Source: CAWKCE01 sp032127035
GTDB lineage: Bacteria > Actinomycetota > Actinomycetes > JAHEKZ01
Assembly (NCBI GenBank): GCA_963848085.1
Contig: CAWKCE010000005.1
Span: 558,001 to 622,000, forward strand
Length of the DNA: 64,000 bases
Direction of reading: 5' to 3'
Part shown: piece after piece, positions 32,554 to 41,853 of the stretch
How the letters are laid out: each line of letters starts with the position of its first letter
How positions within the stretch are numbered: the first letter of the stretch is position 1
Program-made: the position numbers and the translations under genes
Notes under the pieces: model-generated
Seen by the model: only the letters and a program-made list of their open reading frames with translations
Databases searched by the model: none
What the model was told of the DNA's origin: nothing

Positions 32554-33540
32554 ATGCGCGCGATCGTGGTCGACCACCCTGGCCCGCCCGACGTTCTGCG
32601 GTGGGGGGAGGCGCCCGACCCCGTCGCCGCCGCCGGCGAGGTACTGGTCGCCGTGGCGGCGGCGGGAGTGAACCGCGCCGACCTGCTCCAACGCGAGGGT
32701 CACTACCCACCGCCGGCCGGCGCCTCGCCGACTCTCGGTCTGGAGTGCTCCGGGCGCGTCGTCGCCGTCGGACCGGCAGTGTCTGGCTGGGCCATCGGTG
32801 ACGAGGTGTGCGCCCTCCTGACCGGGGGCGGGTACGCCGAGCTGGCGGCGGTGCCCCAGGGCCAGCTGATGCCCGTGCCGCAGACCATCGACCTGGTGTC
32901 CGCCGCGGCCCTCCCCGAGGCAGCCGCGACGGTCTGGTCGAACCTGTTCATGGTGGCCGGCCTGCGCCCCGGGGAGCGCCTCCTGGTCCACGGTGGCGGA
33001 TCGGGCATCGGGACCATGGCTGTGCAGCTGGCCAAGGCCGTGGGGGCACAGGTGTTCGCCACCGTCGGCTCAGCCGCCAAGGCGGACGCCGTACGGGGGC
33101 TTGGTGCCGAGGCGACCATCAACTACCGGGACGAGGACTTTGTGGAGCGAGTCCGCGACCTGACCGGCGGCGCCGGTGTGGACGTCGTCCTCGACGTGAT
33201 CGGCGCGAAGTACCTTCAGCGGAACCTCGCGGCACTGGCCACCGGCGGACGTATCGTCGTGATCGGACTGCAGGGGGGTACTCGCGCCGAGCTCGATCTC
33301 GGGCGGCTGCTCGGCAAGCGAGCGGCCATCGTCGGGACAACGTTGCGGTCCCGGCCGGAGGCGGAGAAGGCCGAGATCGTCCGGCAGGTCGTCGAACATG
33401 TCTGGCCGTTGCTGGAGCAGGGTGTGGTCCGACCGGTCGTCGACCGCGTGGTGGCGATCCAAGACGCCGCGGACGCGCACCGCGCGATGGCGGCTGGCGA
33501 GAACGTGGGCAAGATCGTGCTTGCGGTAGACAGGCCGTAG
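32554..33540 (+). CDS. NAD(P)H-quinone oxidoreductase, zinc-independent MDR family
   Basis: A 328-residue medium-chain dehydrogenase/reductase of the quinone oxidoreductase class (PIG3/QorA-like). The N-terminal catalytic domain has GVNRADLLQREGHYPPP (about 37-53), typical of this subgroup. The Rossmann motif is HGGGSGIGTMAVQLAK (about 146-161). The zinc-ligand Cys residues of alcohol dehydrogenases are absent. It would reduce quinones with NADPH. It is divergent from the AtuA operon by 63 bases, and the next gene's promoter overlaps its stop codon. Confidence 0.88.
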   Translation: MRAIVVDHPGPPDVLRWGEAPDPVAAAGEVLVAVAAAGVNRADLLQREGHYPPPAGASPTLGLECSGRVVAVGPAVSGWAIGDEVCALLTGGGYAELAAVPQGQLMPVPQTIDLVSAAALPEAAATVWSNLFMVAGLRPGERLLVHGGGSGIGTMAVQLAKAVGAQVFATVGSAAKADAVRGLGAEATINYRDEDFVERVRDLTGGAGVDVVLDVIGAKYLQRNLAALATGGRIVVIGLQGGTRAELDLGRLLGKRAAIVGTTLRSRPEAEKAEIVRQVVEHVWPLLEQGVVRPVVDRVVAIQDAADAHRAMAAGENVGKIVLAVDRP

Positions 33541-33543
33541 CCT
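33538..33543 (+). promoter_or_regulatory. -10 element overlapping a stop codon, leaderless amidotransferase transcript
   Basis: TAGCCT begins with the TAG stop of the quinone oxidoreductase and ends seven bases before the ATG at 33551. The next gene thus appears to have its own promoter despite a 10-base intergenic gap. Confidence 0.55.
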
Positions 33544-33550
33544 TTCCGCC

Positions 33551-34234
33551 ATGCGTGCACTGGTGGTGGCCAACTCCGACGATGACGACGCAGGGTACGT
33601 CGGCGAGCGGCTCGCCGAACACGGCTACGAGCTCGTCCTCGGCTACCGCGACGAGCCGGGCGCGCTGCCGGCGAACCTGGACGGGTTCGACCTGCTGGTG
33701 ATGCTGGGGTCCGACTGGTCGACGTACTGGGAGCACGTCCGCGACGAGGTCGAGCGGGAGAGCGCCCTCGTGCGGGAGGCAGGCGTCCGGGACCTGCCGA
33801 CGCTGGGGATCTGCTACGGCGCTCAGCTCATGGCCCACGCGCTGGGGGGCTCGGTGCAGGAGGCGGCGCGGACCGAGATCGGCTGGTTCACCCTGGACAC
33901 CGAGGACGACGCGCTGGCCCCCGCCGGTCCGTGGTTCGAGTTCCACCTCGACGCCTTCACCCCGCCGTCGGGGGCCGAGGTCCTGGCGTCCACTGCGGCC
34001 GGGCCGCAGGCGTTCCGGATCGGTCGGATGCTGGCGTGGCAGTTCCACCCCGAGGTCACACCGGAGATCGTGCGCCGGTGGGGCGCCGGCTCCCGCGACC
34101 AAGCCACCCGAGCCGGGGTCGACCTCGAGCAGGTCTACGCCCAGACCGACGCCGAGCGCACCTCCGCCCAGCAACGAGCCCACCACCTGGTCGACGCCTT
34201 CCTCACCACCTTCACCGGCGCATTGACGCACTGA
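33551..34234 (+). CDS. Class I glutamine amidotransferase-like protein
   Basis: A 227-residue stand-alone GATase1 domain. The nucleophile elbow is LGICYGAQ with C88, and WQFHPEVTPE supplies H166 and E168, so the Cys-His-Glu triad is complete. Related free-standing proteins act on glutamine or gamma-glutamyl amides, sometimes donating ammonia to a partner, but no synthetase partner is adjacent. ATG 33551 follows a promoter box by seven bases and has no ribosome binding site. It converges on a double-GNAT gene. Confidence 0.85.
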   Translation: MRALVVANSDDDDAGYVGERLAEHGYELVLGYRDEPGALPANLDGFDLLVMLGSDWSTYWEHVRDEVERESALVREAGVRDLPTLGICYGAQLMAHALGGSVQEAARTEIGWFTLDTEDDALAPAGPWFEFHLDAFTPPSGAEVLASTAAGPQAFRIGRMLAWQFHPEVTPEIVRRWGAGSRDQATRAGVDLEQVYAQTDAERTSAQQRAHHLVDAFLTTFTGALTH

Positions 34235-34306
34235 CCCGGACCTAGCGGCGTAACAACGCACAACGACGGCCCTCCTCCGTCCGGTCTGCGCACCTGACGC
34301 GGGGGA

Positions 34307-35281
34307 CTAGCGGGGGAGGGTGATTGAGTAGGAGTCGATGACGGTTTGGGGCTTCAGGCCGACCGACTCGTACAGCCGGGTCGCCCCCGTTGTGTTCTCC
34401 GAGTCGACACCGAGCATGACGTGCGTCAGTCCTCGACGCCGGAACTCCGCAAACGAGTGCGTCAGCAGCGCCCGCGCCACTCCGCGCCCCCGGAACTCCA
34501 TGAGCACCCCGACCGAGCGCACCCAACCACCCCCAAGCTCACGCCGCCGGCCGTCCCCCATGAGAAAGCCCGCTGGCTTCCCGTCGACCTCCGCAACCCA
34601 CCACAGGCTGGGATCGACGTATACCGACATCAGCACGTGTTCGCAGAACTGCTCGAAGGAGAACTCCACCGTCTCGAAGTGTTCGCGAAACGACTCCGTC
34701 TCCAACCGGTGAAGAAGCTCGAGCTCGGCTCGCTTCGACTCGTCAACGGCGCGGATCGTCAGCGAAGCCGGCGGCGGCTCGACGGACAGGTGCCGATCGT
34801 CCAGCTCCACGCGCATCCACCAGAACACGCGGTTGTGTACCAGCCCAGCCGCCTGCAGGACATTCGCCAACCTCGCCTCTGACCGGTAGCAGCCAGTTCC
34901 GGTCCGGATGCCTGCCCGTCCGGACTCGTTGACGAACTCCTCGACGCGCCGCAGCACTCGCTCGGTCAGCCAGGCCCCAAGCCGATGAAAGTCGGCGTCC
35001 GGAAGCGCGGGGGAGACATACACGTCGATCTCCGCCTGCTCCGGGTGCTCGTCGAAGGCGTCCGAGTATCCGACCGGGCTCTGCTCGGAGTCGAGGACCA
35101 GCACCGCGTCGCGCGCCGGGTCGAAACCCGACCGCTCGAGGCGCTCCCGCACCTCGTCGACCGTCACGTCGTCCTCGCCGATCACCGCGCGAGACGACTC
35201 GGCCATCAGCCCGGCGACTAACGCGGCCTCCGCCACCGTCACCGGGCGAGCGACGAACCCCTCGGGCAGACCTTCCACCAT
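34307..35281 (-). CDS. Tandem double-GNAT N-acetyltransferase
   Basis: A 324-residue protein built of two GNAT domains. The first (about 1-150) is degenerate in its acetyl-CoA loop. The second (about 165-324) is canonical with VGVLMEFRGRGVARALLTHS and VDSENTTGATRLYESVG. The layout and length resemble mycothiol synthase (MshD) and related two-domain acetyltransferases, but the similarity is too general to assign MshD. ATG 35281 is taken as the start; a GTG two codons earlier is also possible. It is divergent from bpa, with 69 bases between the two starts. Confidence 0.75.
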   Translation of the reverse strand: MVEGLPEGFVARPVTVAEAALVAGLMAESSRAVIGEDDVTVDEVRERLERSGFDPARDAVLVLDSEQSPVGYSDAFDEHPEQAEIDVYVSPALPDADFHRLGAWLTERVLRRVEEFVNESGRAGIRTGTGCYRSEARLANVLQAAGLVHNRVFWWMRVELDDRHLSVEPPPASLTIRAVDESKRAELELLHRLETESFREHFETVEFSFEQFCEHVLMSVYVDPSLWWVAEVDGKPAGFLMGDGRRRELGGGWVRSVGVLMEFRGRGVARALLTHSFAEFRRRGLTHVMLGVDSENTTGATRLYESVGLKPQTVIDSYSITLPR

Positions 35282-35350
35282 GGGCACGCAGGCCACCCTG
35301 GCCCCTACCCCCGCGTGCGGTCCATCGATTTCCTGGGAGAGGATGGCCGG

Positions 35351-35893
35351 ATGAGCGAGCCAACGCAGGAGACCGCCGGCCGAGTCGTCGTCGTCGGGCC
35401 GGACGGCCAGCCGGTCGGCGAGGTGGCGATGCCGAGTGACGCCGACGCGCAGGACCACCCGGTCACGGAGCTCGTCGAGCAGCCCGCCAAGGTCATGCGC
35501 ATCGGCACGATGATCAAGCAGCTGCTCGAGGAGGTCCGCAGCGCGCCGCTGGACGAAGCCGGCCGCGCCCGGCTCAAGCAGATCCACCAGAGGTCGATCG
35601 CCGAGCTGGAGGACGGTCTCGCCCCCGAACTGGTCGACGAGCTGGAGCGGCTCTCCCTCCCCTTCGCCGAGGAGAGCACCCCGAGCGAGGCCGAGCTCCG
35701 CATTGCGCAGGCACAGCTGGTCGGCTGGTTGGAGGGTCTGTTCCACGGGATCCAGACCGCGCTGTTCGCGCAGCAGGTCTCAGCCCGCGCCCAGTTCGAG
35801 GAGATGCGGCGCCGGGCCGCCCTCCCTCCGGGCGCGACGCCCGCGGAAGGCTCACCCAACGACGGCCAGCGCTCGTCCGGCCCCTACCTCTGA
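35351..35893 (+). CDS. bpa: Bacterial proteasome activator (Bpa/PafE)
   Basis: A 180-residue member of the Bpa/PafE family (Rv3780 in M. tuberculosis), which forms a dodecameric ring and opens the 20S proteasome gate for ATP-independent degradation. The helical core is recognisable from VMRIGTMIKQLLEEVRSAPL (about 48-67) through LVGWLEGLFHGIQTALFAQQ (about 123-142). The C-terminus is SSGPYL; the gate-opening motif is usually GQYL, so the penultimate Tyr-Leu is kept while Gln is Pro. Its presence implies that the organism has proteasome genes elsewhere. A GAGAGGA box precedes the ATG. Confidence 0.9.
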   Translation: MSEPTQETAGRVVVVGPDGQPVGEVAMPSDADAQDHPVTELVEQPAKVMRIGTMIKQLLEEVRSAPLDEAGRARLKQIHQRSIAELEDGLAPELVDELERLSLPFAEESTPSEAELRIAQAQLVGWLEGLFHGIQTALFAQQVSARAQFEEMRRRAALPPGATPAEGSPNDGQRSSGPYL

Positions 35894-35915
35894 CCGGCCT
35901 GGGCCACCGACGCGG

Positions 35916-36878
35916 CTAGGACGACAGCCAGCAGGCGGCCTGGTGCTCACCGGCAGCGCCAGTGAGGATCCGTAGGTCCTGCGACGTGCACTTGTCGGCT
36001 ACCGCGGCAGCAGCCCCGCCGGCCAGCTCCTGACAGCGCGGGTGGAACCGGCAGCCGCCCGGGATCTGCGTCGGGTCCGGCGGCTCTCCGGCGAGCACGA
36101 TGGACTCGGTGTGCCGGATCTCCGGAACCACCGACAGCAACGCCTTCGTGTAGGGGTGCTTCGGTGACGACAGCACCTCCTCGGTCGACCCCTGCTCGAC
36201 AATCCGGCCCAGGTACATGACCACGATCCGGTCGGCAATGTTCCAGGCCAGGCCCAGGTCATGGGTGACGACAAGCACCGTGAGGCCCAGCTCCTCGCGC
36301 AGCTTCAGCAGCAACGCCAGGATCTCGCCGCGCACCGAGGCATCCAGCGACGACACCGGCTCGTCGGCGATCAGCACCTCGGGGTCCAGCGCCAGCGCTC
36401 CCGCGATCACCACACGCTGACGCTGGCCGCCGGACAGCTCGTGCGGGTACCGGAGGAAGAACCGCTCCGGCGGCCGCAGCCCAGCCTGAGAGAGGGCTCG
36501 CGTCACCTGACCAACCTCGTCGGCCATGCCGTGCACGCGGGGCCCCTCGGCCACTGCCTCGTAGACCGAATGCCTCGGGTTGAGCGACCCCGACGGGTCC
36601 TGGAGCACCAGCTGCACCTGTCGGCGGTAGCGCTTCAGGGCTCGGCCCGAGTACTCGAGCGGCTCGCCCTTGAACCACACCTTCCCCTCGTCCGGCTTTT
36701 CGAGCCCGAGCAGCGTCCGCGCCAGCGTGGTCTTGCCGCACCCCGACTCGCCGACGATGGCCACAATCTCGCCCTTGGACACCGACAGGTTGGCGCCGTC
36801 GAGCGCGCGCGCCTGCCCACCCCCTCGGGCCCGGAACGTGACCTTGAGGTCCTCGCCGCTCAACAGGGACTCGGTCAC
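35916..36878 (-). CDS. oppF: Oligopeptide ABC transporter ATP-binding protein, OppF-like
   Basis: A 320-residue ABC ATPase, second of a pair. Walker A is GESGCGKTT (about 44-52), the signature is ELSGGQRQRV, and Walker B is VLIADEPVSSLDASVR. The C-terminal oligopeptide/dipeptide extension contains the GGCRFHPRCQE motif with paired cysteines. It overlaps oppD by four bases. Unlike the upstream permease and binding-protein genes it is intact. It is the last gene of the opp operon. Confidence 0.92.
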   Translation of the reverse strand: MTESLLSGEDLKVTFRARGGGQARALDGANLSVSKGEIVAIVGESGCGKTTLARTLLGLEKPDEGKVWFKGEPLEYSGRALKRYRRQVQLVLQDPSGSLNPRHSVYEAVAEGPRVHGMADEVGQVTRALSQAGLRPPERFFLRYPHELSGGQRQRVVIAGALALDPEVLIADEPVSSLDASVRGEILALLLKLREELGLTVLVVTHDLGLAWNIADRIVVMYLGRIVEQGSTEEVLSSPKHPYTKALLSVVPEIRHTESIVLAGEPPDPTQIPGGCRFHPRCQELAGGAAAAVADKCTSQDLRILTGAAGEHQAACWLSS

Positions 36879-37849
36879 GTCGACACCGCCTCACCGATGT
36901 GGATGCACGCCGCCAACTGGTCGTCGGTCGCCGGGCGCAGGTCGGGCTCGGCCTCGGCGCAGCGATCCTCGGCCTCGGGACACCGCGGCCGGAACGGACA
37001 TCCACTCACCAGCTCGCCGGGCAGCGGAGGGTCCCCCGGCAGCCCTGACGGGGCGAACCGAGAGGTCATGTCGCCGATCGTGGGGAACGCCGCCGACAGC
37101 GCCCGCGTGTACGGGTGCTTCGGGTGCTCGAACACGTCACCGGCGGGTCCCTCCTCCACCACACGGCCGGCGTACATCACCAGCACCTCGTCGCACGTGG
37201 TGGCGAGCACGGACAGGTCGTGACTGATGATCATCAGCGCGAGACCGTGGTCCCTGGCGATTGAGCTCAGCAGGTCCAGCACCTGTGCCTGCACCATCAC
37301 GTCGAGCGCGGTCGTCGGCTCGTCTGCGATGAGTACCTGGGGGCGGCAGGCGAGCGCCAACGCGATCATCACCCGCTGCTTCTGTCCACCGGACATCTGG
37401 TGCGGATAGGCGCTCGCAAGCCGGCCCGGCAGGCCTACTTGCTCCAGGAGCTCCACCACCCGCTTGCGGGCGGCCTTCTCGCCGACGTCGGCCTCGTGCA
37501 GCAGGATCGGCTCCATCAGCTGCTTGTCGACCCGCTGGATCGGGTTCAGCGAGTGCAGCGCACCCTGGAACACGATCGAAGCCTTGGCCCAGCGCGCCGC
37601 GCGCACCTGACCCCACTTCATCGTCAGCACGTCATCGCCGTCGACGAGCACCTCGCCGGTCACCGTGGCGTCGGCGGGGAACAGCCGCAGCACGGTCGAC
37701 GCCAGCGTCGACTTGCCGCAGCCGGACTCCCCGGCGACACCCAGGATCTGGCCGGGGTCAAGCGACAGGTTGACGCCACGAACCGCCGGGATCGGTCCCT
37801 CCTGGGAGCGGTACGTGACGTGGACGTCGCGCATCTCGAGCAGGGCCAT
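36875..37849 (-). CDS. oppD: Oligopeptide ABC transporter ATP-binding protein, OppD-like
   Basis: A 324-residue ABC ATPase with Walker A GESGCGKST (about 38-46), signature QMSGGQKQRVMIALAL, Walker B VLIADEPTTALDV and a switch His in IISHDLSVL. The C-terminal oligopeptide-type domain has GCPFRPRCPEAEDRC, which in relatives can bind an Fe-S cluster. It starts one base after the oppC stop and overlaps oppF by four bases. The reading frame is complete and conserved throughout, in contrast to oppA, oppB and oppC. Confidence 0.92.
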   Translation of the reverse strand: MALLEMRDVHVTYRSQEGPIPAVRGVNLSLDPGQILGVAGESGCGKSTLASTVLRLFPADATVTGEVLVDGDDVLTMKWGQVRAARWAKASIVFQGALHSLNPIQRVDKQLMEPILLHEADVGEKAARKRVVELLEQVGLPGRLASAYPHQMSGGQKQRVMIALALACRPQVLIADEPTTALDVMVQAQVLDLLSSIARDHGLALMIISHDLSVLATTCDEVLVMYAGRVVEEGPAGDVFEHPKHPYTRALSAAFPTIGDMTSRFAPSGLPGDPPLPGELVSGCPFRPRCPEAEDRCAEAEPDLRPATDDQLAACIHIGEAVST

Positions 37850-37850
37850 C

Positions 37851-38791
37851 TCAGCGCTCTCCCAACCGGGGGTTCAGCACGACCTCGAGCGCCCGCCCGA
37901 TGAGCGTGAATGCCAGCACGACCAGGATCACGCAGAACCCCGGCGGCAGCAGGTACCACCACGCGCCGGTGGACGCCGCGCCAGACGCGGAAGCCTTGTC
38001 GAGCATGGTCCCCCAGGAGTCGGTGAACGGGTCACCGAGGCCGAGGAACACAAAGTCGTCTCCGACAGAGATGACGATGGCGACGGTGAGCGTCGTATTG
38101 GCCAGCACCAGCGGCATCACGTTTGGTAGCACGTGCCGCGTCATCTGCTGCCAGTTGGAGTCGCCAAGCACCTTCGCCCGTTCCAGGTAGGGACGGCCTT
38201 CGACGCTGAGAGTCTGGGCACGCACCAGGCGCGCGGTACCGGGCCAGGAGGTGACGCCCAGCACCGCCACCATGACCCACACTCCGCGGCTGTTGAGCAC
38301 CGATGCCAGCACGATGACCAGCGGGATGAAGGGGAGGACCAGGAACCAGTCGGTCAGCCGCTCGAGCAGTGCGCCGAACCACCCCCGAAGTGCCCGCTGC
38401 CAATGCCCACCAGGGTCCCGATCATCATGGTGATGATCGACGCCGCGATGCCGACAGTCAGCGAGATTCGGGCGCCCCATGCGAGCACGGCGAGAATGGA
38501 GCGTCCGTTCTCATCGGTGCCGAGCCAGAACTCCGCGCTGGGGGGTGCATTGGCCGGGTTGCTGACCGTCCGGGTGACGTCGAGCATGTCCGGACGGGAA
38601 CAGCAGCGGCGCCAGAAGGCGATCGCCATGAAGAAGGCGAGGAGGACGACGCCCGCCACCCCGGCCCGCTGCCGGGAGAACGCCTGGAGGAAGCGTGCGA
38701 CGGCTCGCCCGCCGCGTTGACGGGACACCGCACGGACTGAGTCCACCGTGACCAGCTCGGCGTCCGCACCCACGTGTTCGTCGAGGCTCAC
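37851..38791 (-). pseudogene. oppC: Oligopeptide ABC transporter permease OppC, frameshifted
   Basis: Together the frames encode a full OppC of about 310 residues, but not in one frame. The N-terminal part runs from GTG 38791 to IGTLVGIGSGHFGG. The permease then continues as FGALLERLTDWFLVLPFIPL in another frame. Loss of one G from the run at 38382-38386 would explain the break. A second, self-correcting pair near 38590-38622 scrambles the residues of the first membrane helix, where LLAPLLFPS is expected. The EAA-loop region (YLERAKVLGDSNWQQMTRHV) is intact. The start overlaps oppB by four bases. Either a decaying gene or sequence errors. Confidence 0.8.
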
Positions 38792-39846
38792 GTGCGGATC
38801 CTCGGGTCGATCGCGGCAATCAGGACGTCGGCGATCACGTTGAAGACGAGGATCGACACCGAGAAGATGAGGAACAGCGCCTGCATCAAGGCCAGGTCGT
38901 TCTCGTTGACCGCCTCAAACGTCAACAACCCCAGACCGGGGTAGGAGAACACCGTCTCCACCGTGATCGCGCCACCGATCACGAAACCCAGGTTCAGGAA
39001 GATCAACGTGATGGTGGGCAGCGACGCGTTCGGCACGGCGTGGCGACGCCGAACCAGTCGGTCCATCAGCCCCTTCGCCCGCGCGGTGGTGAGGTAGTCC
39101 TGCCCGAGCTCGTCGACCATCGACGCGCGCATGATCAGCGAGTACTCCGCCAGGTAGACGACCGCCAGCGCGCTCGCCGGGAGAACCGTGTGGAACGCGA
39201 TGCTCTGAATACCCTCGATCGACAGCGGATCCAGCCCCGAATCGATGACACCGAAGCTGGGGAATACGCCGGGGAAGATCCAGACGCCGGTCGAGAAGAG
39301 CAGGATCAGGATCAGCCCCAGCCAGAACTCCGGGGTTGCGTAGAACAGCAGGGTGACGCCGGTCGACGCCTTGTCGAACTTCCCGCCGCGGTTCCAGCCC
39401 GCCTTGATCCCGACCCACACTCCGACGACGATCGCGACGATCGTCGACGACCCCAGCAGCACGATCGTCGGCCAGAACCTGCCCCCGACCAAGTCCCAGA
39501 CCGGTTCGCCCTTCCACGATGAGACTCCGTTGAGCTGAAGGGGATCCCTGAGGTAGTCCGACGAACTGGTTCCACATCGGAGCACTGAGCTCCTCGCGGA
39601 TGCGGGCAAGCTCAGCCGGGTCGATGTTCCTGACCCCTCGGTACCGCGCAGCCGGGTCGCCAGGCAGCAGCCGAAACAGGAAGAAGTTCGCGAGCAGCAC
39701 CCAGACCAGGGTCCCAGCGGCTGCCAGCAGCCGCCTGCCGGTGTAGCGGCCAGGCCACCCTTCTTGGCCTTGGCGCTGGATTCCCGGAGCCCGGCTTCAG
39801 GGCCGGACTCCGGGAACTCGTGCGCTGCTACATCACGAATCGCCAA
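38788..39846 (-). pseudogene. oppB: Oligopeptide ABC transporter permease OppB with two compensating frameshifts
   Basis: The C-terminal 250 residues are a normal OppB permease (TVLPASALAVVYLAEYSLIM and the EAA loop near YLTTARAKGLMDRLVRRRHA). The N-terminal membrane helix and following loop (RYTGRRLLAAAGTLVWVLLA, then FLFRLLPGDPAARY) are found only in a neighbouring frame between about 39560 and 39750. A one-base loss near 39750 and a one-base gain near 39558 restore the frame, leaving about 60 nonsense residues if read straight through. The start codon would be TTG at 39846. Membrane insertion of the product as read would fail. Confidence 0.8.
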
Positions 39847-39850
39847 CTGA

Positions 39851-41715
39851 TCACTCCACGTCGGCGTGGGTCGAGCGACGGCCCCTGGTCGCGAACCACG
39901 CGACGATGCCGATCAGCGCCGCGGCGGCGATCGCACCGCCGACGATGAGGCCGGCGTTACTGCCCTCGGAGCTCGCGCTGCTACCGGTGTCAGCTGTCAC
40001 CGGCTCGATGTTCAGGTACGAGTAGATCCCGTACTGGAACAAGATCGCGCCGTCCGGGTCCGGCTGCGGGACGAACCCGGTGAACCGGTCGGTGCGGTAC
40101 GCCTGCAGGTAGTCGTAGTACTCGGTGACGATGTACGCGTTCGCGTCATAGGCCATCTTCTCCATCTCCATCACGATGGCCGTGCGCTTGTCGCGGTCGA
40201 TCTCGGTCGACTGCTCCGTGTACAGCTTGTCGTACTCGTCGTTGCAGTAGAAGGCGTCGTTGAGGCCGGCGTAGATCGTGCCGTCCTTCCACTCGTAGCT
40301 CATCTGGTCGCAGGTGAACGTCGACACCTGGTAGTCCGGGTCAGGCTCGACGATCCAGCCCCACTCGTACATGTCGAACGTGCCCTCACCGGCGATCTCG
40401 TACAGCCGGTTCTCCGACACCGTGTCGGCCGTGGAGTCGATGCCGATGTCCTTCAGCCATCCCTGGAGGAACTTGATCGTCGTCTGCGACGTCTCGGAGT
40501 TCTGCCGGGCGTAGAGCTGGTACACCAGCGGGTTCGTCCCGTCGGGCATCGTCCGGATGCCGTCGGCACCCTTGGTGTAACCCGCGTCATCCAGGATCTG
40601 GTTCGCCTTGGCGACGTCGTACGTGACCGGGTTCTCCGGCTCGTAGTGCTCCGGATACAGCGGCGGGATGATCGAGGTGCCGGGGCTGCCTCGGCCGTCC
40701 AACGTACGGCTGACCAGCGCCTCCTTGTCGACCGCGTGGTGGATCGCGAGCCGCACCTGCGGGTCCTTCAGCGACGGGTGCCCATTGCCGATCGGCGTTC
40801 CGTCGACGAGCTGGGCACCCGCGTTGAACGTCAGGTAGTTGAACCCGTAGTACACCGAGGACCGGGCCTCGATGTTCGGCTGATTCTCGAGCGCCTGCAA
40901 ACACGTTGCGCGTCGAGGTCGTCGGCGAAGTCGATCTGGCCAGACTCCAGCGCCTGCACCATCGCGTCGGCGTTGCGGAAGAACGTCGAATTCCACGCCG
41001 TCGATCTTGGGTGCCTCGCCCCAGTAGTTGGGGTTGGTCTCGAAGGTGTAGAACTGCGCCCTCGCGCGCCTCGGTCAGGATGAACGGACCGGAGCCGATG
41101 CTGCCGGGAGGCGTCGAGTCGGGCTCGTTCGGGTACTTGCGTACCTCGTTCTCGTCGACCTGCTCCCAGATGTGTTTCGGCACGATCGGGCACGGACAGC
41201 CGCTCCATCAGCGGCGTGACCTTCTTCAGCTGCATGACCACCGTGAACTCGTCAGAGGCCGTCACCGACTCGATCTGCTTGACGTAGCTGCCCCAGTTGG
41301 TCTTCTCGACCTTGCCGTTCATGACGCGCTCGAAGCTGTAGACGACGTCCTCGGACGTCAGGGGCGTGCCGTCGGAGAAGCTGGCGTTCTGGACGAGGTT
41401 GTAGGTCCAGGTCAGGCCGTCCTCCGATGTGTCCCAGGACTCGGCCAGGTTCGGCTCGGGCGCGAAGTCGGCCGCGCCGTACTTGGTGAGGCTGTCGTAG
41501 GTGAGTGCCCACATCTCGTACGCCGCCGCCGTGATGCCCTTGTAGGGGTTCAGCGAGTCGACGTCCTGCAGCATGCCGACCCGGAAGATCACCGGGTCAC
41601 CGTCTGCTGCGGTGGCTGTCGACACTCCGCCGAACGCGGCAGCCATCGTCGCCACTAGTCCGGCTGCGGTCACCACAGCCAGCCGACGAAGACCGGCTCT
41701 GCCGTTCCTGAGCAT
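39851..41715 (-). pseudogene. oppA: Oligopeptide-binding lipoprotein-like OppA, multiply frameshifted
   Basis: A solute-binding protein (SBP family 5) of about 615 residues spread over three frames. The N-terminus has a signal peptide (about 1-36, ending ATAA) and FRVGMLQDVDSLNPYKGITA. Later blocks are FASTLE-type family segments such as NPNYWGEAPKIDG, FRNADAMVQALESGQIDFAD and NAGAQLVDGTPIG. The C-terminus ends in a membrane helix (LIVGGAIAAAALIGIVAWFA) and basic tail, so the mature protein would be anchored at both ends or C-terminally. Frame changes are placed near 41185, 41063, 40990 and 40900. No in-frame stop lies within the conserved blocks. Confidence 0.78.
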
Positions 41716-41853
41716 GTGAACTCCCTCCGCGGTCGCCCGGACGCCGCCCGTCGGGCCTACCTCGGAACGGAACCTAGCGAGTAACTGACCCGAAGATCAG
41801 TCCCCTAGCGCAATCCTTCACCGAATCGGGACCTAACAGACAAGATTGCCTCC

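Noticed and set aside
34307..35281. Assignment as mycothiol synthase (mshD)
   Set aside because: The two-GNAT layout fits, but specific residues cannot be verified without an alignment, so only the general call is given.
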